Shown here: positions 8,617 through 16,697 of the stretch, one piece after another | Position numbering within the stretch: the stretch's first letter is position 1 | How the letters are laid out: each line of letters starts with the position of its first letter | Origin: Methylobacterium iners | Lineage (GTDB): Bacteria; Pseudomonadota; Alphaproteobacteria; Rhizobiales; Beijerinckiaceae | DNA length: 64,000 bases | Direction: 5' to 3' | Assembly: GCF_022179305.1 (NCBI RefSeq) | Contig: NZ_BPQP01000027.1 | Coordinates: 47,909 to 111,908, forward strand | The notes under the pieces: model-generated | What the model was told of the DNA's origin: nothing | Database searches by the model: none | The model's input: the letters and a program-made list of their open reading frames with translations, nothing else | Program-made: the position numbers and the translations under genes

Positions 8617-9390
8617 ATGAGCGTTGACGAGGGTTCGGCCGGGGAGGCGAGCACGCATTTCGGGTTCGAGCGCGTGCCGCTCGACGCGAAGCAGGCGCGG
8701 GTCGACGACGTCTTCCGCTCGGTGGCCAAGCGCTACGACCTCATGAACGACCTGATGTCGGGGGGCCTTCACCGCGCCTGGAAGTCCGGGCTCGTCTCGA
8801 TGCTGCGGCCGGGCCGCGACCGCGCCTTCCGCCATCTCGACGTCGCCGGCGGCACCGGCGACATCGCCTTCCGGACGCTGGATGCCGGCGGCCCCCGCAC
8901 CCGCGTCACGGTGCTCGACATCAACGAGGCCATGCTCCGAGTCGGGGCCGAGCGGGCGGGCGCGCGATACGGGGGCCGCATCGACTTCGTGACCGGCAAC
9001 GCCGAGGCGCTGCCCCTGCCGGACTCGACCTTCGACGCCTACACCATCGCCTTCGGCATCCGGAACGTGCCCCGGATCGAGCAGGCGCTCGCCGAGGCGC
9101 GCCGCGTGCTCAAGCCCGGCGGACGCTTCCTCTGCCTCGAATTCTCGCGGGTGGACCTGCCCGGCCTCGATCGGATCTACGACGCCTATTCCTTCCACGT
9201 GATCCCGCGCCTCGGCGCGCGGGTGGCGGGCGACGCGGAATCCTACCGCTACCTCGTCGAGTCGATCCGCAAGTTCCCTACCCCGGGGCGCTTCGCGGGC
9301 ATGATCGAGGCGGCGGGGTTCTCCCGGGTGAGCCACCGCCCGCTCTCCGGCGGCATCGTCGCGATCCATTCGGGCTGGAAGATTTCGTGA
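8617..9390 (+). CDS. ubiE: Ubiquinone/menaquinone C-methyltransferase
   Basis: The 257-residue class I SAM methyltransferase methylates the quinone ring in ubiquinone synthesis. Visible motifs are the UbiE signature around [17 protein letters not shown] (residues 38-54), SAM motif [14 protein letters not shown], motif II around [11 protein letters not shown] and [20 protein letters not shown]. The C-terminal [19 protein letters not shown] ends like the family. It precedes ubiB on the same strand, separated by a palindromic intergenic element. Confidence 0.95.
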   Translation: MSVDEGSAGEASTHFGFERVPLDAKQARVDDVFRSVAKRYDLMNDLMSGGLHRAWKSGLVSMLRPGRDRAFRHLDVAGGTGDIAFRTLDAGGPRTRVTVLDINEAMLRVGAERAGARYGGRIDFVTGNAEALPLPDSTFDAYTIAFGIRNVPRIEQALAEARRVLKPGGRFLCLEFSRVDLPGLDRIYDAYSFHVIPRLGARVAGDAESYRYLVESIRKFPTPGRFAGMIEAAGFSRVSHRPLSGGIVAIHSGWKIS

Positions 9391-9417
9391 GGCGGATTTC
9401 AAGCGCCGTTTCCGCTC

Positions 9418-9532
9418 CTGGCGCTGGCTCCCTCTCCCAGGGGGGGAGGGTTGGGGTGAGGGGCGTGGACTCTCCGGACGGGGCACGCCCCTCACCCTGT
9501 CCCTCTCCCCCTAGGAGAGGAGACCCGCGTCC
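9418..9532. repeat. Intergenic palindromic element between ubiE and ubiB
   Basis: A compound inverted repeat: a CCCTCTCCC/GGGGGGAGGG arm and GGGGTGAGGGGCG are answered downstream by GCCCCTCACCC, CCCTCTCCCCC and AGGAGAGGAG. The GTGAGGGG/CCCCTCAC core recurs in the larger element at 30.1-30.4 kb, which suggests a dispersed family. It may act at RNA level between ubiE and ubiB. Confidence 0.6.
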
Positions 9533-9610
9533 CGTCGACCTGCGTTCCGCCTGCCTTCCCGAAGCTTCGGCTGCTCTGCGCCTGGATCACCTCTCCGTCG
9601 AGCGACATCG

Positions 9611-11170
9611 GTGCTAGGCGGGATCGTCCACCTCTTCCGCGGCATCCGCGTCGGCTTCGTGCTGGCGCGCGAGGGCGCCCTCGCCTTCGTCGATCCGACG
9701 GAGCTGCCGCCCCACCTGCGCCTCGCCCTCAAGCTCGGGCGCTCCCTGGAGCGGCCGGGCCTCGGCGCCGGCGCGGGTCCGGTCCAGCGGGCCCTGACGC
9801 GGCTCGGGCCCTCCTACGTGAAGTTCGGCCAGTTCCTCGCGACGCGCCCCGACATCGTCGGCATGGATGCCGCCTTCGACCTCGAGAAGCTGCAGGACCG
9901 GGTGCCACCCTTCCCCCAGGACCAGGCGATGCGCGTCGTCGAGGCGGCGCTCGGCAAGCCGGTGCGCGAGCTGTTCGTCTCCTTCAGCGAACCCGTGGCG
10001 GCGGCCTCGATCGCCCAGGTCCACAAGGCCCACATCCTCGATGCCGACGGCGCCGAGCGGGTGCTCGCCGTCAAGGTGATGCGGCCGGGCGTCCGCGAGC
10101 GCTTCCAGCGCGACCTCCAGGTGATGCGCTTCATGGCCCGCGTGGTCCAGGCGCTCTCGCCCAAGGCCGAGCGCCTGAAGCCCCGCGAGGTCGTCGAGAT
10201 CCTGGCCCGCTCCGTGATGATGGAGATGGATTTCCGGCTCGAAGCCGCGGCGATGTCCGAGCTCGCCCAGAACACCAAGGACGATGCCGATTTCCGCGTG
10301 CCGCGGCCCGACTGGGAGCTGACGGCCCGCGACGTGCTGACGAGCGAGTGGATCCAGGGCATCCGCCTCAACGACCGGGCCGCCATCGTCGCCGCCGGCC
10401 ACGACCCCCGCGCGCTCGGGCGGACGGTGATCCAGTCCTTCCTGCGCCAGGCGATCCGCGACGGCTTCTTCCACGCCGACATGCATCCGGGGAACCTGTT
10501 CGTGGATGCCGACGGCATCCTCGTCGCCGTCGATTTCGGCATCATGGGCCGGCTCGGCGTCAACGAGCGGCGCTTCCTCGCCGAAATCCTGCTCGGCTTC
10601 ATCCTGCGCGACTACAAGCGCGTGGCGCAGATCCACTTCGAGGCGGGCTACGTGCCCGCGCACCATTCTGTCGACGACTTCGCGCAGGCCATCCGGGCGA
10701 TCGGCGAGCCGATCCACCAGCGCCGGGCCGACGAGATCTCGATGGCCAAGGTGCTCACCCTGCTCTTCGACGTCACCGCGCTGTTCGACATGAGCACCCG
10801 CACGGAACTCGTGATGCTCCAGAAGACCATGGTGGTGGTCGAGGGCGTCGCCCGCTCGCTGGACCCGCAGCTCGACATGTGGACCGGCGCCGAGCCGGTG
10901 GTGCGCTCCTGGATCGCGCGCAACCTCGGCCCCGTGGGCCGGATCGAGAGCGCCGGGCGCGCGGCGCTGACGATCGCCGACGTCGTCGCCGACATCCCCG
11001 ACCTCGCGCTGCGCCTGCGCCGCCTCATCGTGCGGTTCGACGATCAGGCGCCGGGCGAGGCGCGCCGGCTGGCCAACGTCGCCCGCCGCGAGCAGCGCCG
11101 CGCCGTCTGGTCGACGCTGGCGCTGTGGGCGATCGCCATCGGGGTGCTCATGCTCGCGATGCGATCCTGA
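9611..11170 (+). CDS. ubiB: UbiB, atypical kinase/ATPase for ubiquinone biosynthesis
   Basis: The 519-residue protein of the ABC1/ADCK/UbiB family has the KxGQ motif (YVKFGQFLATRPDIVG) near residue 75. It also shows an Ala-rich nucleotide loop (EPVAAASIAQVHKA), the invariant lysine in VLAVKVMRPG, and catalytic-loop and metal sites FFHADMHPGNLFVD and VAVDFGIMGRL. A C-terminal membrane helix (WALAIGVLMLAMRS-like) anchors it. It is needed for early quinone modification steps, probably by extracting lipid intermediates. The start is a GTG. Confidence 0.94.
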   Translation: MLGGIVHLFRGIRVGFVLAREGALAFVDPTELPPHLRLALKLGRSLERPGLGAGAGPVQRALTRLGPSYVKFGQFLATRPDIVGMDAAFDLEKLQDRVPPFPQDQAMRVVEAALGKPVRELFVSFSEPVAAASIAQVHKAHILDADGAERVLAVKVMRPGVRERFQRDLQVMRFMARVVQALSPKAERLKPREVVEILARSVMMEMDFRLEAAAMSELAQNTKDDADFRVPRPDWELTARDVLTSEWIQGIRLNDRAAIVAAGHDPRALGRTVIQSFLRQAIRDGFFHADMHPGNLFVDADGILVAVDFGIMGRLGVNERRFLAEILLGFILRDYKRVAQIHFEAGYVPAHHSVDDFAQAIRAIGEPIHQRRADEISMAKVLTLLFDVTALFDMSTRTELVMLQKTMVVVEGVARSLDPQLDMWTGAEPVVRSWIARNLGPVGRIESAGRAALTIADVVADIPDLALRLRRLIVRFDDQAPGEARRLANVARREQRRAVWSTLALWAIAIGVLMLAMRS

Positions 11171-11179
11171 GGAACCTTG

Positions 11180-11200
11180 CTGTAGCTACACTCTGTAGTT
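11180..11200 (+). promoter_or_regulatory. Possible operator/promoter of the BrnT/BrnA module
   Basis: CTGTAG occurs twice in direct repeat (11180-11185 and 11193-11198), 13 bases apart, just before the toxin start at 11211. BrnT/BrnA modules repress themselves, so this could be the binding site. It is weak by sequence alone. Confidence 0.3.
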
Positions 11201-11210
11201 ATGACGGGTC

Positions 11211-11495
11211 ATGGGTTTCCAATGGGATCCGGAGAAGGATGCGGCCAACCAGGCGAAGCATCTGCTGGGCTTCCGTCAGGCGGCCGAAATCTTTCGCGCT
11301 TTTCGGATCGTCCGCGAGGACACCCGTCGCGACTACGGCGAACGCCGGTTCATCGCGTTGGGCGTGTGCGAGGATGTGATGGTGCGGGTGGTCTATACGC
11401 TGCGCGGTGGAGATGTCCGGATCATCTCGGCATGGAAGGCGAGCAGACATGAGTGGGAAATCTACGCGCGGGCGCGAGAACATCGTGAGGTTTGA
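11211..11495 (+). CDS. brnT: BrnT-type ribonuclease toxin
   Basis: The 94-residue protein matches BrnT: an FQWDPEKDAANQAKHLLGF start (WD..K...N..KH.....A), then REDTRRDYGERRFIALG and the C-terminal VRIISAWKASRHEWEIY (ISARxAxxxE-like). BrnT toxins have a RelE-like fold and degrade RNA. The antitoxin gene overlaps the 3' end (ATG at 11449), as usual for this module. It stands between ubiB and hpnK. Confidence 0.88.
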   Translation: MGFQWDPEKDAANQAKHLLGFRQAAEIFRAFRIVREDTRRDYGERRFIALGVCEDVMVRVVYTLRGGDVRIISAWKASRHEWEIYARAREHREV

Positions 11496-11775
11496 TCGGC
11501 TCGACGACATGCCGCCGGCTCAGGCGCTGAGCGACGCCTTCAAGGCCCTGACCGACGCCGAAGTCGAACGGAGGGTGGACGCCGATCCGGATGCCGACAT
11601 CCTGCCGCCGGGGTTCTGGGACGAGGCCCGGCCGGTCGAGGTGGCGACGAAGGAGCAGATCACCCTTCGGCTCGATCCCGACGTGCTGCGCCACTTCCGA
11701 GCCACCGGGAAGGGTTATCAATCCCGGATCAACGCCGTGCTCAAGAGCTACGTGAAGGCCCAGCAGACGCGGTAA
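11449..11775 (+). CDS. brnA: BrnA-type antitoxin
   Basis: A 108-residue partner of the upstream toxin. The C-terminal half is a ribbon-helix-helix (KEQITLRLDPDVLRHFRATGKGYQSRINAVLKSYV), the fold that binds BrnT and the operator DNA. The N-terminal half is acidic (ADPDADILPPGFWDEARPV), as in the family. The ATG at 11449 is preferred to the in-frame one at 11407 because it begins at the expected MSGKSTRGRENIVRF. It overlaps brnT by 47 bases. Confidence 0.87.
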   Translation: MSGKSTRGRENIVRFDRLDDMPPAQALSDAFKALTDAEVERRVDADPDADILPPGFWDEARPVEVATKEQITLRLDPDVLRHFRATGKGYQSRINAVLKSYVKAQQTR

Positions 11776-11798
11776 GGATCAGCGGCGGACATCCGGCC

Positions 11799-12656
11799 TC
11801 ACGGCGCAGCGAGGAAATCCGAGAAGCCGCCCCGCGCCGCGCCGCTCTTCGTGGCGGCCGCGATCGTCTCCGGCGCGATCAGCGCGTCGCGCTCGGCCGC
11901 GTAGGCGTAGCCCGGCGCCTCGCCGGGGAAGCCGCCCCCAGTCGCGGGATGCGTGTAGAGCTCGGTCAGCCCGTCCGGCAGGTGCCGCAGCAGCCCCGCG
12001 ACGCGGGCGGGCGTCATCGCGCCCGACCAGGCGAGGCCCAGCGTCCGGTCCGGGACGAGCAGCCCCGCCGCCCGCGCCCGCACGGCGAGCAGCGCCGCCC
12101 AGGGGGCGCTGTCGAGGGCGAGCCGCGGGTTCGCTCCCGGCTCCGCTGCCCGCAGCACCGCGCGAGGCTCGCGGGGCACGCGGATCGCACGCATGCCGTG
12201 ATCCCGGCCGATCCGCAGCACCAGCCCGGCGATCACCGGATGGACGTGGAAATGCTTGTGGGCGTTCACATGGTCCAGCGGCAGGCCCGTATCGCGAAAC
12301 GCCTCGAACTGCGCCGCGATCTCGGCCGCGAGCTGACGCCGCGCTGACCCACTCCGCGCGAGGTCGAGGCCGAGCCGGCCCATGTCGGAGCGGATGAGCC
12401 CGTCGGGTCCCACGAGGTCGGGCAGCATCTCCGGTGGCAGCGTCGGCCAGGCCTCCACCATGACGAGGTGCAGCCCGACCCGGAGCGAAGGCATCCGCCT
12501 CGCGCGGGCCACCGCGTCGGCCGCGGCGGGCGCGGAGACCATCAGGCTCGCGGCGGTGAGGATGCCGTCCCGATGCGCCTCCTCGACGGCCTCGTTGACC
12601 TCGCGGCTCAGACCGAAATCGTCGGCGGTGACGACGAGGCGTATCCTGTCCTGCAT
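11799..12656 (-). CDS. hpnK: Hopanoid deacetylase HpnK (YdjC/ChbG fold)
   Basis: The 285-residue YdjC/ChbG-family protein shows VVTADDFGLSREVNEAV at the N-terminus (metal-binding DD), VGLHLVMVEAWP and the metal/histidine segment LDHVNAHKHFHVHP. HpnK removes acetate from the N-acetylglucosaminyl bacteriohopanetetrol made by HpnI, giving the free amine used by HpnJ. Its ATG overlaps the stop of the yafQ-like toxin gene (TGATG). It is thus cut off from hpnIJ by a terminator and a toxin-antitoxin pair. Convergent with brnA, 23 bases away. Confidence 0.88.
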   Translation of the reverse strand: MQDRIRLVVTADDFGLSREVNEAVEEAHRDGILTAASLMVSAPAAADAVARARRMPSLRVGLHLVMVEAWPTLPPEMLPDLVGPDGLIRSDMGRLGLDLARSGSARRQLAAEIAAQFEAFRDTGLPLDHVNAHKHFHVHPVIAGLVLRIGRDHGMRAIRVPREPRAVLRAAEPGANPRLALDSAPWAALLAVRARAAGLLVPDRTLGLAWSGAMTPARVAGLLRHLPDGLTELYTHPATGGGFPGEAPGYAYAAERDALIAPETIAAATKSGAARGGFSDFLAAP

Positions 12657-12937
12657 CAGAGCCCGAGTTCGCTGTGGGATCCAAGCCGTACCAGCTGAAG
12701 GATCGCTGGATCGGGCATTCGGTAGATCAGCACGAGATCGGGCTTGATGTGGCAGTCACGATGGTCGCTCCATTCGCCGACCAGGGCGTGATCCCGATAT
12801 CTCGCAGGGAGGATCGCGTCGGCAGCCAACAGCGTGACGACTGCCGTCAGGTCTGCATCAAGGGTCTTCCGGTGCCGGCCCTTTTGCTCACGTCGGTAGT
12901 CACGCCTGAAGCGGGTCGTGTACTCAATCGTCCGCAT
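12656..12937 (-). CDS. yafQ: YafQ-type mRNA interferase toxin
   Basis: A 93-residue RelE-superfamily protein of the YafQ branch. It has the start RTIEYTTRFRRDYRREQKGRH, the middle ALVGEWSDHRDCHIKPDLVLIY with catalytic-type histidines, and the C-terminal LQLVRLGSHSELG (YafQ has RxGSHSxLF). YafQ cleaves mRNA on the ribosome. It overlaps the dinJ-like antitoxin gene by 14 bases, and its stop overlaps the hpnK start, so hpnK is probably translated from the toxin message. Confidence 0.88.
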   Translation of the reverse strand: MRTIEYTTRFRRDYRREQKGRHRKTLDADLTAVVTLLAADAILPARYRDHALVGEWSDHRDCHIKPDLVLIYRMPDPAILQLVRLGSHSELGL

Positions 12938-13184
12938 TGAGGCTGGTCAGCAAGCCGCCGCTTCCGACCTTCACGGTCTCGCCGCGCCGGGCGGCCCGCA
13001 TGGCCTCGATGGTCTCGGTGTTAGGCACGAGCGTCTCGAACGGAAGTGCCTTGTCCGCGGCCACCCGAGCCAGCATCAGCCGGAAGGCATCGGAGACGGT
13101 GAGCCCCATCTCGGACAAGACGGCGCTCGCCTCCTGCTTCGTCTTCTCGTCGACGCGTGCGCGTACGACCGAACTGCCCTTCAT
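12924..13184 (-). CDS. dinJ: DinJ/RelB-type antitoxin
   Basis: The 86-residue protein has an N-terminal ribbon-helix-helix (VVRARVDEKTKQEASAVLSE, then MGLTVSDAFRLMLARVA) and a C-terminal toxin-wrapping part (LPFETLVPNTETIEAMRAAR). This is the DinJ pattern. It comes first in the pair and probably autoregulates from a promoter in the 13185-13256 gap, downstream of the hpnJ terminator. Confidence 0.88.
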   Translation of the reverse strand: MKGSSVVRARVDEKTKQEASAVLSEMGLTVSDAFRLMLARVAADKALPFETLVPNTETIEAMRAARRGETVKVGSGGLLTSLNADD

Positions 13185-13256
13185 GACCGATCCTCATTCC
13201 GAGCCACGATGTAGCTCGTCGGCATGGCCCTTTCCAGGTTGCACCAAGGGGCCAAA

Positions 13257-13286
13257 CGAAAATGGCCCGGCATCGTGCCGGGCCAT
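13257..13286 (-). terminator. Rho-independent terminator after hpnJ
   Basis: ATGGCCCGGCA (13262-13272) and TGCCGGGCCAT (13276-13286) form a perfect 11-bp stem with a 3-base loop. On the minus strand it is followed by TTTTCG then TTT, 26 bases after the hpnJ stop. It should end the hpnLMIJ transcript before the toxin-antitoxin genes and hpnK. Confidence 0.75.
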
Positions 13287-13311
13287 CTCAAGCTTCGCCG
13301 AGGTCCTCGCC

Positions 13312-14745
13312 TCAGGCCGCCTTCGCGGTGCCCTGGCGCTCCTTCAGGAAGCGGTAGAACTCGACGCCCTCGCGCAGGCGCCGCTTCATCATGTCGGGCG
13401 AGCGGACCATCTCGGAGACGATCGAGGCGATCTTGGGCGCGCGGAAGTAGAACTTCTTGTAGAAGTCCTCGACCGAGTTGAAGATCTCGCTGTGGGACAG
13501 GTGCGGGTAGTGCAAGGGCGCCACCTGCACGCCGTTCTCGTCGACGAGCTCGGCGTTCTCCACGTCGAGCCAGCCGTTCTCCACCGCCTGCTTGTAGAGG
13601 AAGGTGCCGGGATAGGGCGCGGCGAGCGACACCTGGATCGTGTGCGGGTTGATGCGCTTGGCGAAGTCGATCGTCTCGCGGATCGTCTCCTTGGTCTCGC
13701 CGGGCAGGCCGAGGATGAAGGTGCCGTGGATGGCGATGCCGAGCTCGTGGCAATCCTTCGTGAACTTCTCCGCCACCTCGACGCGCATGCCCTTCTTGAT
13801 GTTGTGCAGGATCGCCTGGTTGCCGGACTCGTAGCCGACGAGCAGCAGCCGCAGGCCGTTGTCCTTGAGCACCTTCAGGGTCTCGCGGGGCACGTTCGCC
13901 TTGGCGTTGCACGACCAGGTGACGCCGAGCTTGCCGAGCTCGCGGGCGATCTCCTCCGCACGCGGGAGATTGTCGGTGAAGGTGTCGTCGTCGAAGAAGA
14001 ACTCCTTCGTCTGCGGAAACTCCTTCAGGCAGTACTTGATCTCCTCGATCACGTGCGCGACCGAGCGGGTGCGGTAGGTGTGCCCGCCGACCGTCTGCGG
14101 CCAGAGGCAGAAGGTGCAGCGGCTCTTGCAGCCTCTCCCTGAGTAGAACGAGATGTAGGGGTGCTTGAGGTACCCGATAAAGTACTTCTCCATCTCCAGG
14201 TCGCGCTTGTAGACGCTCGTCACGAACGGCAGCTGGTCCATGTCCGTCATGATCTCGCGGTCCTCGTTATGGACCACGGTGCCGTCGGCATCGCGATAGG
14301 ACAGGCCCTTGATCTCGGCCATCGGCACGCCGTCGGCGACCTCCTTGACCGTGAAGTCGAACTCGTTGCGGGCGCAGAAATCGACCACCGGGGCCTGGGC
14401 CATGGCGCCGGCGGCGTCGACCGCGACCTTGGCGCCGATCAGGCCGGCGATGAGCTTCGGGTTGGCCGCCTTCAGGGCCTCGATCGTCTTCACGTCCGAC
14501 TTGAAGGACGGCACCGAGGTGTGGAGCACGACGAGGTCGAAATCGTTGGCCTGGGCCACGATCTCGGGCAGCTTGATGTTGTGGGGCGGCGCGTCGATCA
14601 GCTTGGAGTTCGGCACGAGCGCGGCCGGCTGAGCCAGCCAAGTCGGGTACCAGAACGACTTGATCTCGCGCTTGGCCTGGTAGCGGGAGCCGGCGCCGCC
14701 GTCGAAACCGTCGAAGGTGGGGGCCTGGAGGAAGAGCGTGCGCAT
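13312..14745 (-). CDS. hpnJ: Hopanoid radical SAM enzyme HpnJ (cyclitol ether formation)
   Basis: The 477-residue B12-binding/radical SAM protein starts at MRTLFLQAPTFDGFDGGAGS (ATG at 14745). The cluster-binding cysteines are in GRGCKSRCTFCLWP (CxxxCxxC), followed by VGGHTYRTRS. HpnJ converts the glucosamine head group of the hopanoid into the cyclitol ether. The strong N-terminal segment SFWYPTWLAQPAALVP is typical of HpnJ. It lies downstream of hpnI and ends at a strong terminator. Confidence 0.95.
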   Translation of the reverse strand: MRTLFLQAPTFDGFDGGAGSRYQAKREIKSFWYPTWLAQPAALVPNSKLIDAPPHNIKLPEIVAQANDFDLVVLHTSVPSFKSDVKTIEALKAANPKLIAGLIGAKVAVDAAGAMAQAPVVDFCARNEFDFTVKEVADGVPMAEIKGLSYRDADGTVVHNEDREIMTDMDQLPFVTSVYKRDLEMEKYFIGYLKHPYISFYSGRGCKSRCTFCLWPQTVGGHTYRTRSVAHVIEEIKYCLKEFPQTKEFFFDDDTFTDNLPRAEEIARELGKLGVTWSCNAKANVPRETLKVLKDNGLRLLLVGYESGNQAILHNIKKGMRVEVAEKFTKDCHELGIAIHGTFILGLPGETKETIRETIDFAKRINPHTIQVSLAAPYPGTFLYKQAVENGWLDVENAELVDENGVQVAPLHYPHLSHSEIFNSVEDFYKKFYFRAPKIASIVSEMVRSPDMMKRRLREGVEFYRFLKERQGTAKAA

Positions 14746-14791
14746 GGGGTTCAAGGCCTCAGCGGAGTGACGGGAACAGTGGCGGCGGCGA

Positions 14792-15994
14792 TCAGAGCGG
14801 AGACGCGCCGGCATCGGTGCCGAGCGGTCGTTCCGGGATCAGTGTGCCGTCCGCAACCACGCGATAATCATGACCTTTCCATGTCACCGCCCCCGAGACG
14901 AAGCTCCAGGTGAAGTTCATGAAGGAGAGGATGTCGCGGATCGGCAACAGCCAGTAGGGGTGCGGCGCCAGGCCGAAGGCCCGCTCCAGGCGGATGCAGA
15001 GGAGGACGCGGCAGGCGAGCGCGAGCGCGGCGACGGCGAGCCCGACCTCGCCCGCGCCGGGAATCAGCGCGCCGATGAGGGCCAGCGGGAAGGCGTGGGT
15101 GACGATGGAGCCGGCATAGCCCGCGGGGTCGACGTTGCGGATGGTGCGGTTCCAGCGCAGCTCGTGGCTCCAGAGGCCGGAAAGATCGGTGTCGACGCAG
15201 GTATGCCCGATCGTGAAGCTCGGGATCGCGACGAGGCCGCCCTTCGCCCGCAGCGCCTCGCCCACCGCGTAATCGTCGGCGAGGTCGTCGCGAAAGGCCT
15301 CGAAGCCGCCGATCTCCGTGAGCGCCGCCCGCGTGAAGGCGATGGTCGAGCCGAAGCAGGGCTTGGCGAGGCCGAGGCTTAAGCCCATCACGACGTTGGG
15401 CAGGAACTGCACGTCGATGGCGAGCGCCGAGAGATGGGCGAAGACGCCCCTGTTCGCCGGCACGCCGTGATAGAGGCAGGTGACGCCGTTGACGCCCGGC
15501 TGGCCGAGCTCGGCGACGATCCGGTCGAGGTATTCGGGGCGCACCACCATGTCGCTGTCGGCCAGCACGACGACGTCGTGGGCGATTCCCGCCGACATGT
15601 TGATGAGGTTGGAGACCTTGCGGTTCGAGCCGTGCTGGCGGGCATCGACCATGAGGTCGAGGCGCAGGGCCGGATAGGCCTCCTGCAGGCGGCGCACGAT
15701 GCCGATGGCCGGGTCCGCCGCGTTCTGGACGCCGAAGACGATCTGGACCGGTCCGGCATAGGCCTGGCGGCAGAAGGTCTCGAGATTCTCGTAGAGGTTC
15801 GGCTCGAGGCCGCAGAGCGGCTTCAGGATCGTCACCGAAGGCCACGGCATCCCCTCGGGCAGGGACGGCCGTGCGCGGCGCGCGAAGCGGCCGGCGAGGA
15901 AGGCGGCCGCGAGCCCGTAGACGCAGCCGGCGAGCGCCAGGAGGAGGAACAGCGGCGAGAGCCAGGTCGGGTCCAGGAGCCAGGTCAGGTCCAT
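14792..15994 (-). CDS. hpnI: Hopanoid glycosyltransferase HpnI
   Basis: The 400-residue membrane GT-2 enzyme resembles ceramide glucosyltransferase. It has an N-terminal helix (WLSPLFLLLALAGCVYGLAA), donor binding VTILKPLCGLEPNLYENL, the metal site LADSDMVVRPEYL, EAFRDDLADDYAVGEAL and the acceptor motif HELRWNRTIR (QxxRW-like). C-terminal helices complete it. HpnI attaches N-acetylglucosamine to bacteriohopanetetrol, the first step to composite hopanoids. It is followed by hpnJ after 46 bases. Confidence 0.93.
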   Translation of the reverse strand: MDLTWLLDPTWLSPLFLLLALAGCVYGLAAAFLAGRFARRARPSLPEGMPWPSVTILKPLCGLEPNLYENLETFCRQAYAGPVQIVFGVQNAADPAIGIVRRLQEAYPALRLDLMVDARQHGSNRKVSNLINMSAGIAHDVVVLADSDMVVRPEYLDRIVAELGQPGVNGVTCLYHGVPANRGVFAHLSALAIDVQFLPNVVMGLSLGLAKPCFGSTIAFTRAALTEIGGFEAFRDDLADDYAVGEALRAKGGLVAIPSFTIGHTCVDTDLSGLWSHELRWNRTIRNVDPAGYAGSIVTHAFPLALIGALIPGAGEVGLAVAALALACRVLLCIRLERAFGLAPHPYWLLPIRDILSFMNFTWSFVSGAVTWKGHDYRVVADGTLIPERPLGTDAGASPL

Positions 15995-16088
15995 TGGGGG
16001 CGTCGCTCGGTCACGGTGCGGACGGGAGGGCCGCCGGGGCGGCGCGAAAGCGGGGCATTCGGGGGCCGGACGGCCCTGTGGGCGTGAT

Positions 16089-16697
16089 TCAAGGCGCCGG
16101 TTTGGCGGCGAGGATGCGGGCCGTTCGTTCGCGCAGGAATTTCAGCAGGCCGTCGGCGCCGCCAGTCTTGATCGGCTCGGCGAAGGCGGTGCGCATCGCG
16201 GCGATCTCGCTGACGTTGCCGTTGAGGAAGACGTCCTGCACCCGGTTGCCGGCACCGACGAGGAAATCGACCTGGGATTCGTCGCCCTCGGCGTTGGCGA
16301 CCTCCGTCAGCACGACGCGGTCGGCCCCCCGCGCCTCGCTCGCGGGCTTGACCGTGAACTTGCCGCCGGCCGCCTGAGTGAGGCGGTTCGCGTAGGTCGC
16401 GGTGAAGTATTGCCCGAAGGCCTCCGTCAGCGCCGCCTGCTGCTCGGGGGTGAAGCTCGGCCATTTCGGGCCGACCGCGCCGCGGACCATGCCCCCGAAA
16501 TCGAAGGTCTTGGCCATGACCCCGCCGATCGCGCCGGCGCGGGCCTTCACGTCGGTGGCCGCCTCCTTCAGGGCGCCCTCATAGGTCGCGTAGAGCCCCC
16601 GCACCGCCTCGACGGCCGGATCCTCGGCGGCGCGCGCCGGCAGGCAGGCGATGAGGCCGGCGAGGCCAGCGGCCAGGATGACGCGGCTCAGGCGCAC
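16089..16697 (-). CDS. hpnM: Hopanoid-associated periplasmic lipid-binding protein HpnM (MlaC/Ttg2D family)
   Basis: The 202-residue protein starts with GTG at 16697, ten bases inside hpnL. It has a signal peptide (RVILAAGLAGLIACLPARAA) followed by the MlaC-like domain: KTFDFGGMVRGAVGPKWPSF, LTEAFGQYFTATYANRL and DFLVGAGNRVQDVFLNG. Relatives carry lipids across the periplasm; HpnM is expected to move hopanoids towards the outer membrane. A long open frame through the GTG extends far upstream but is only hpnL antisense-phase noise. Confidence 0.88.
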   Translation of the reverse strand: MRLSRVILAAGLAGLIACLPARAAEDPAVEAVRGLYATYEGALKEAATDVKARAGAIGGVMAKTFDFGGMVRGAVGPKWPSFTPEQQAALTEAFGQYFTATYANRLTQAAGGKFTVKPASEARGADRVVLTEVANAEGDESQVDFLVGAGNRVQDVFLNGNVSEIAAMRTAFAEPIKTGGADGLLKFLRERTARILAAKPAP

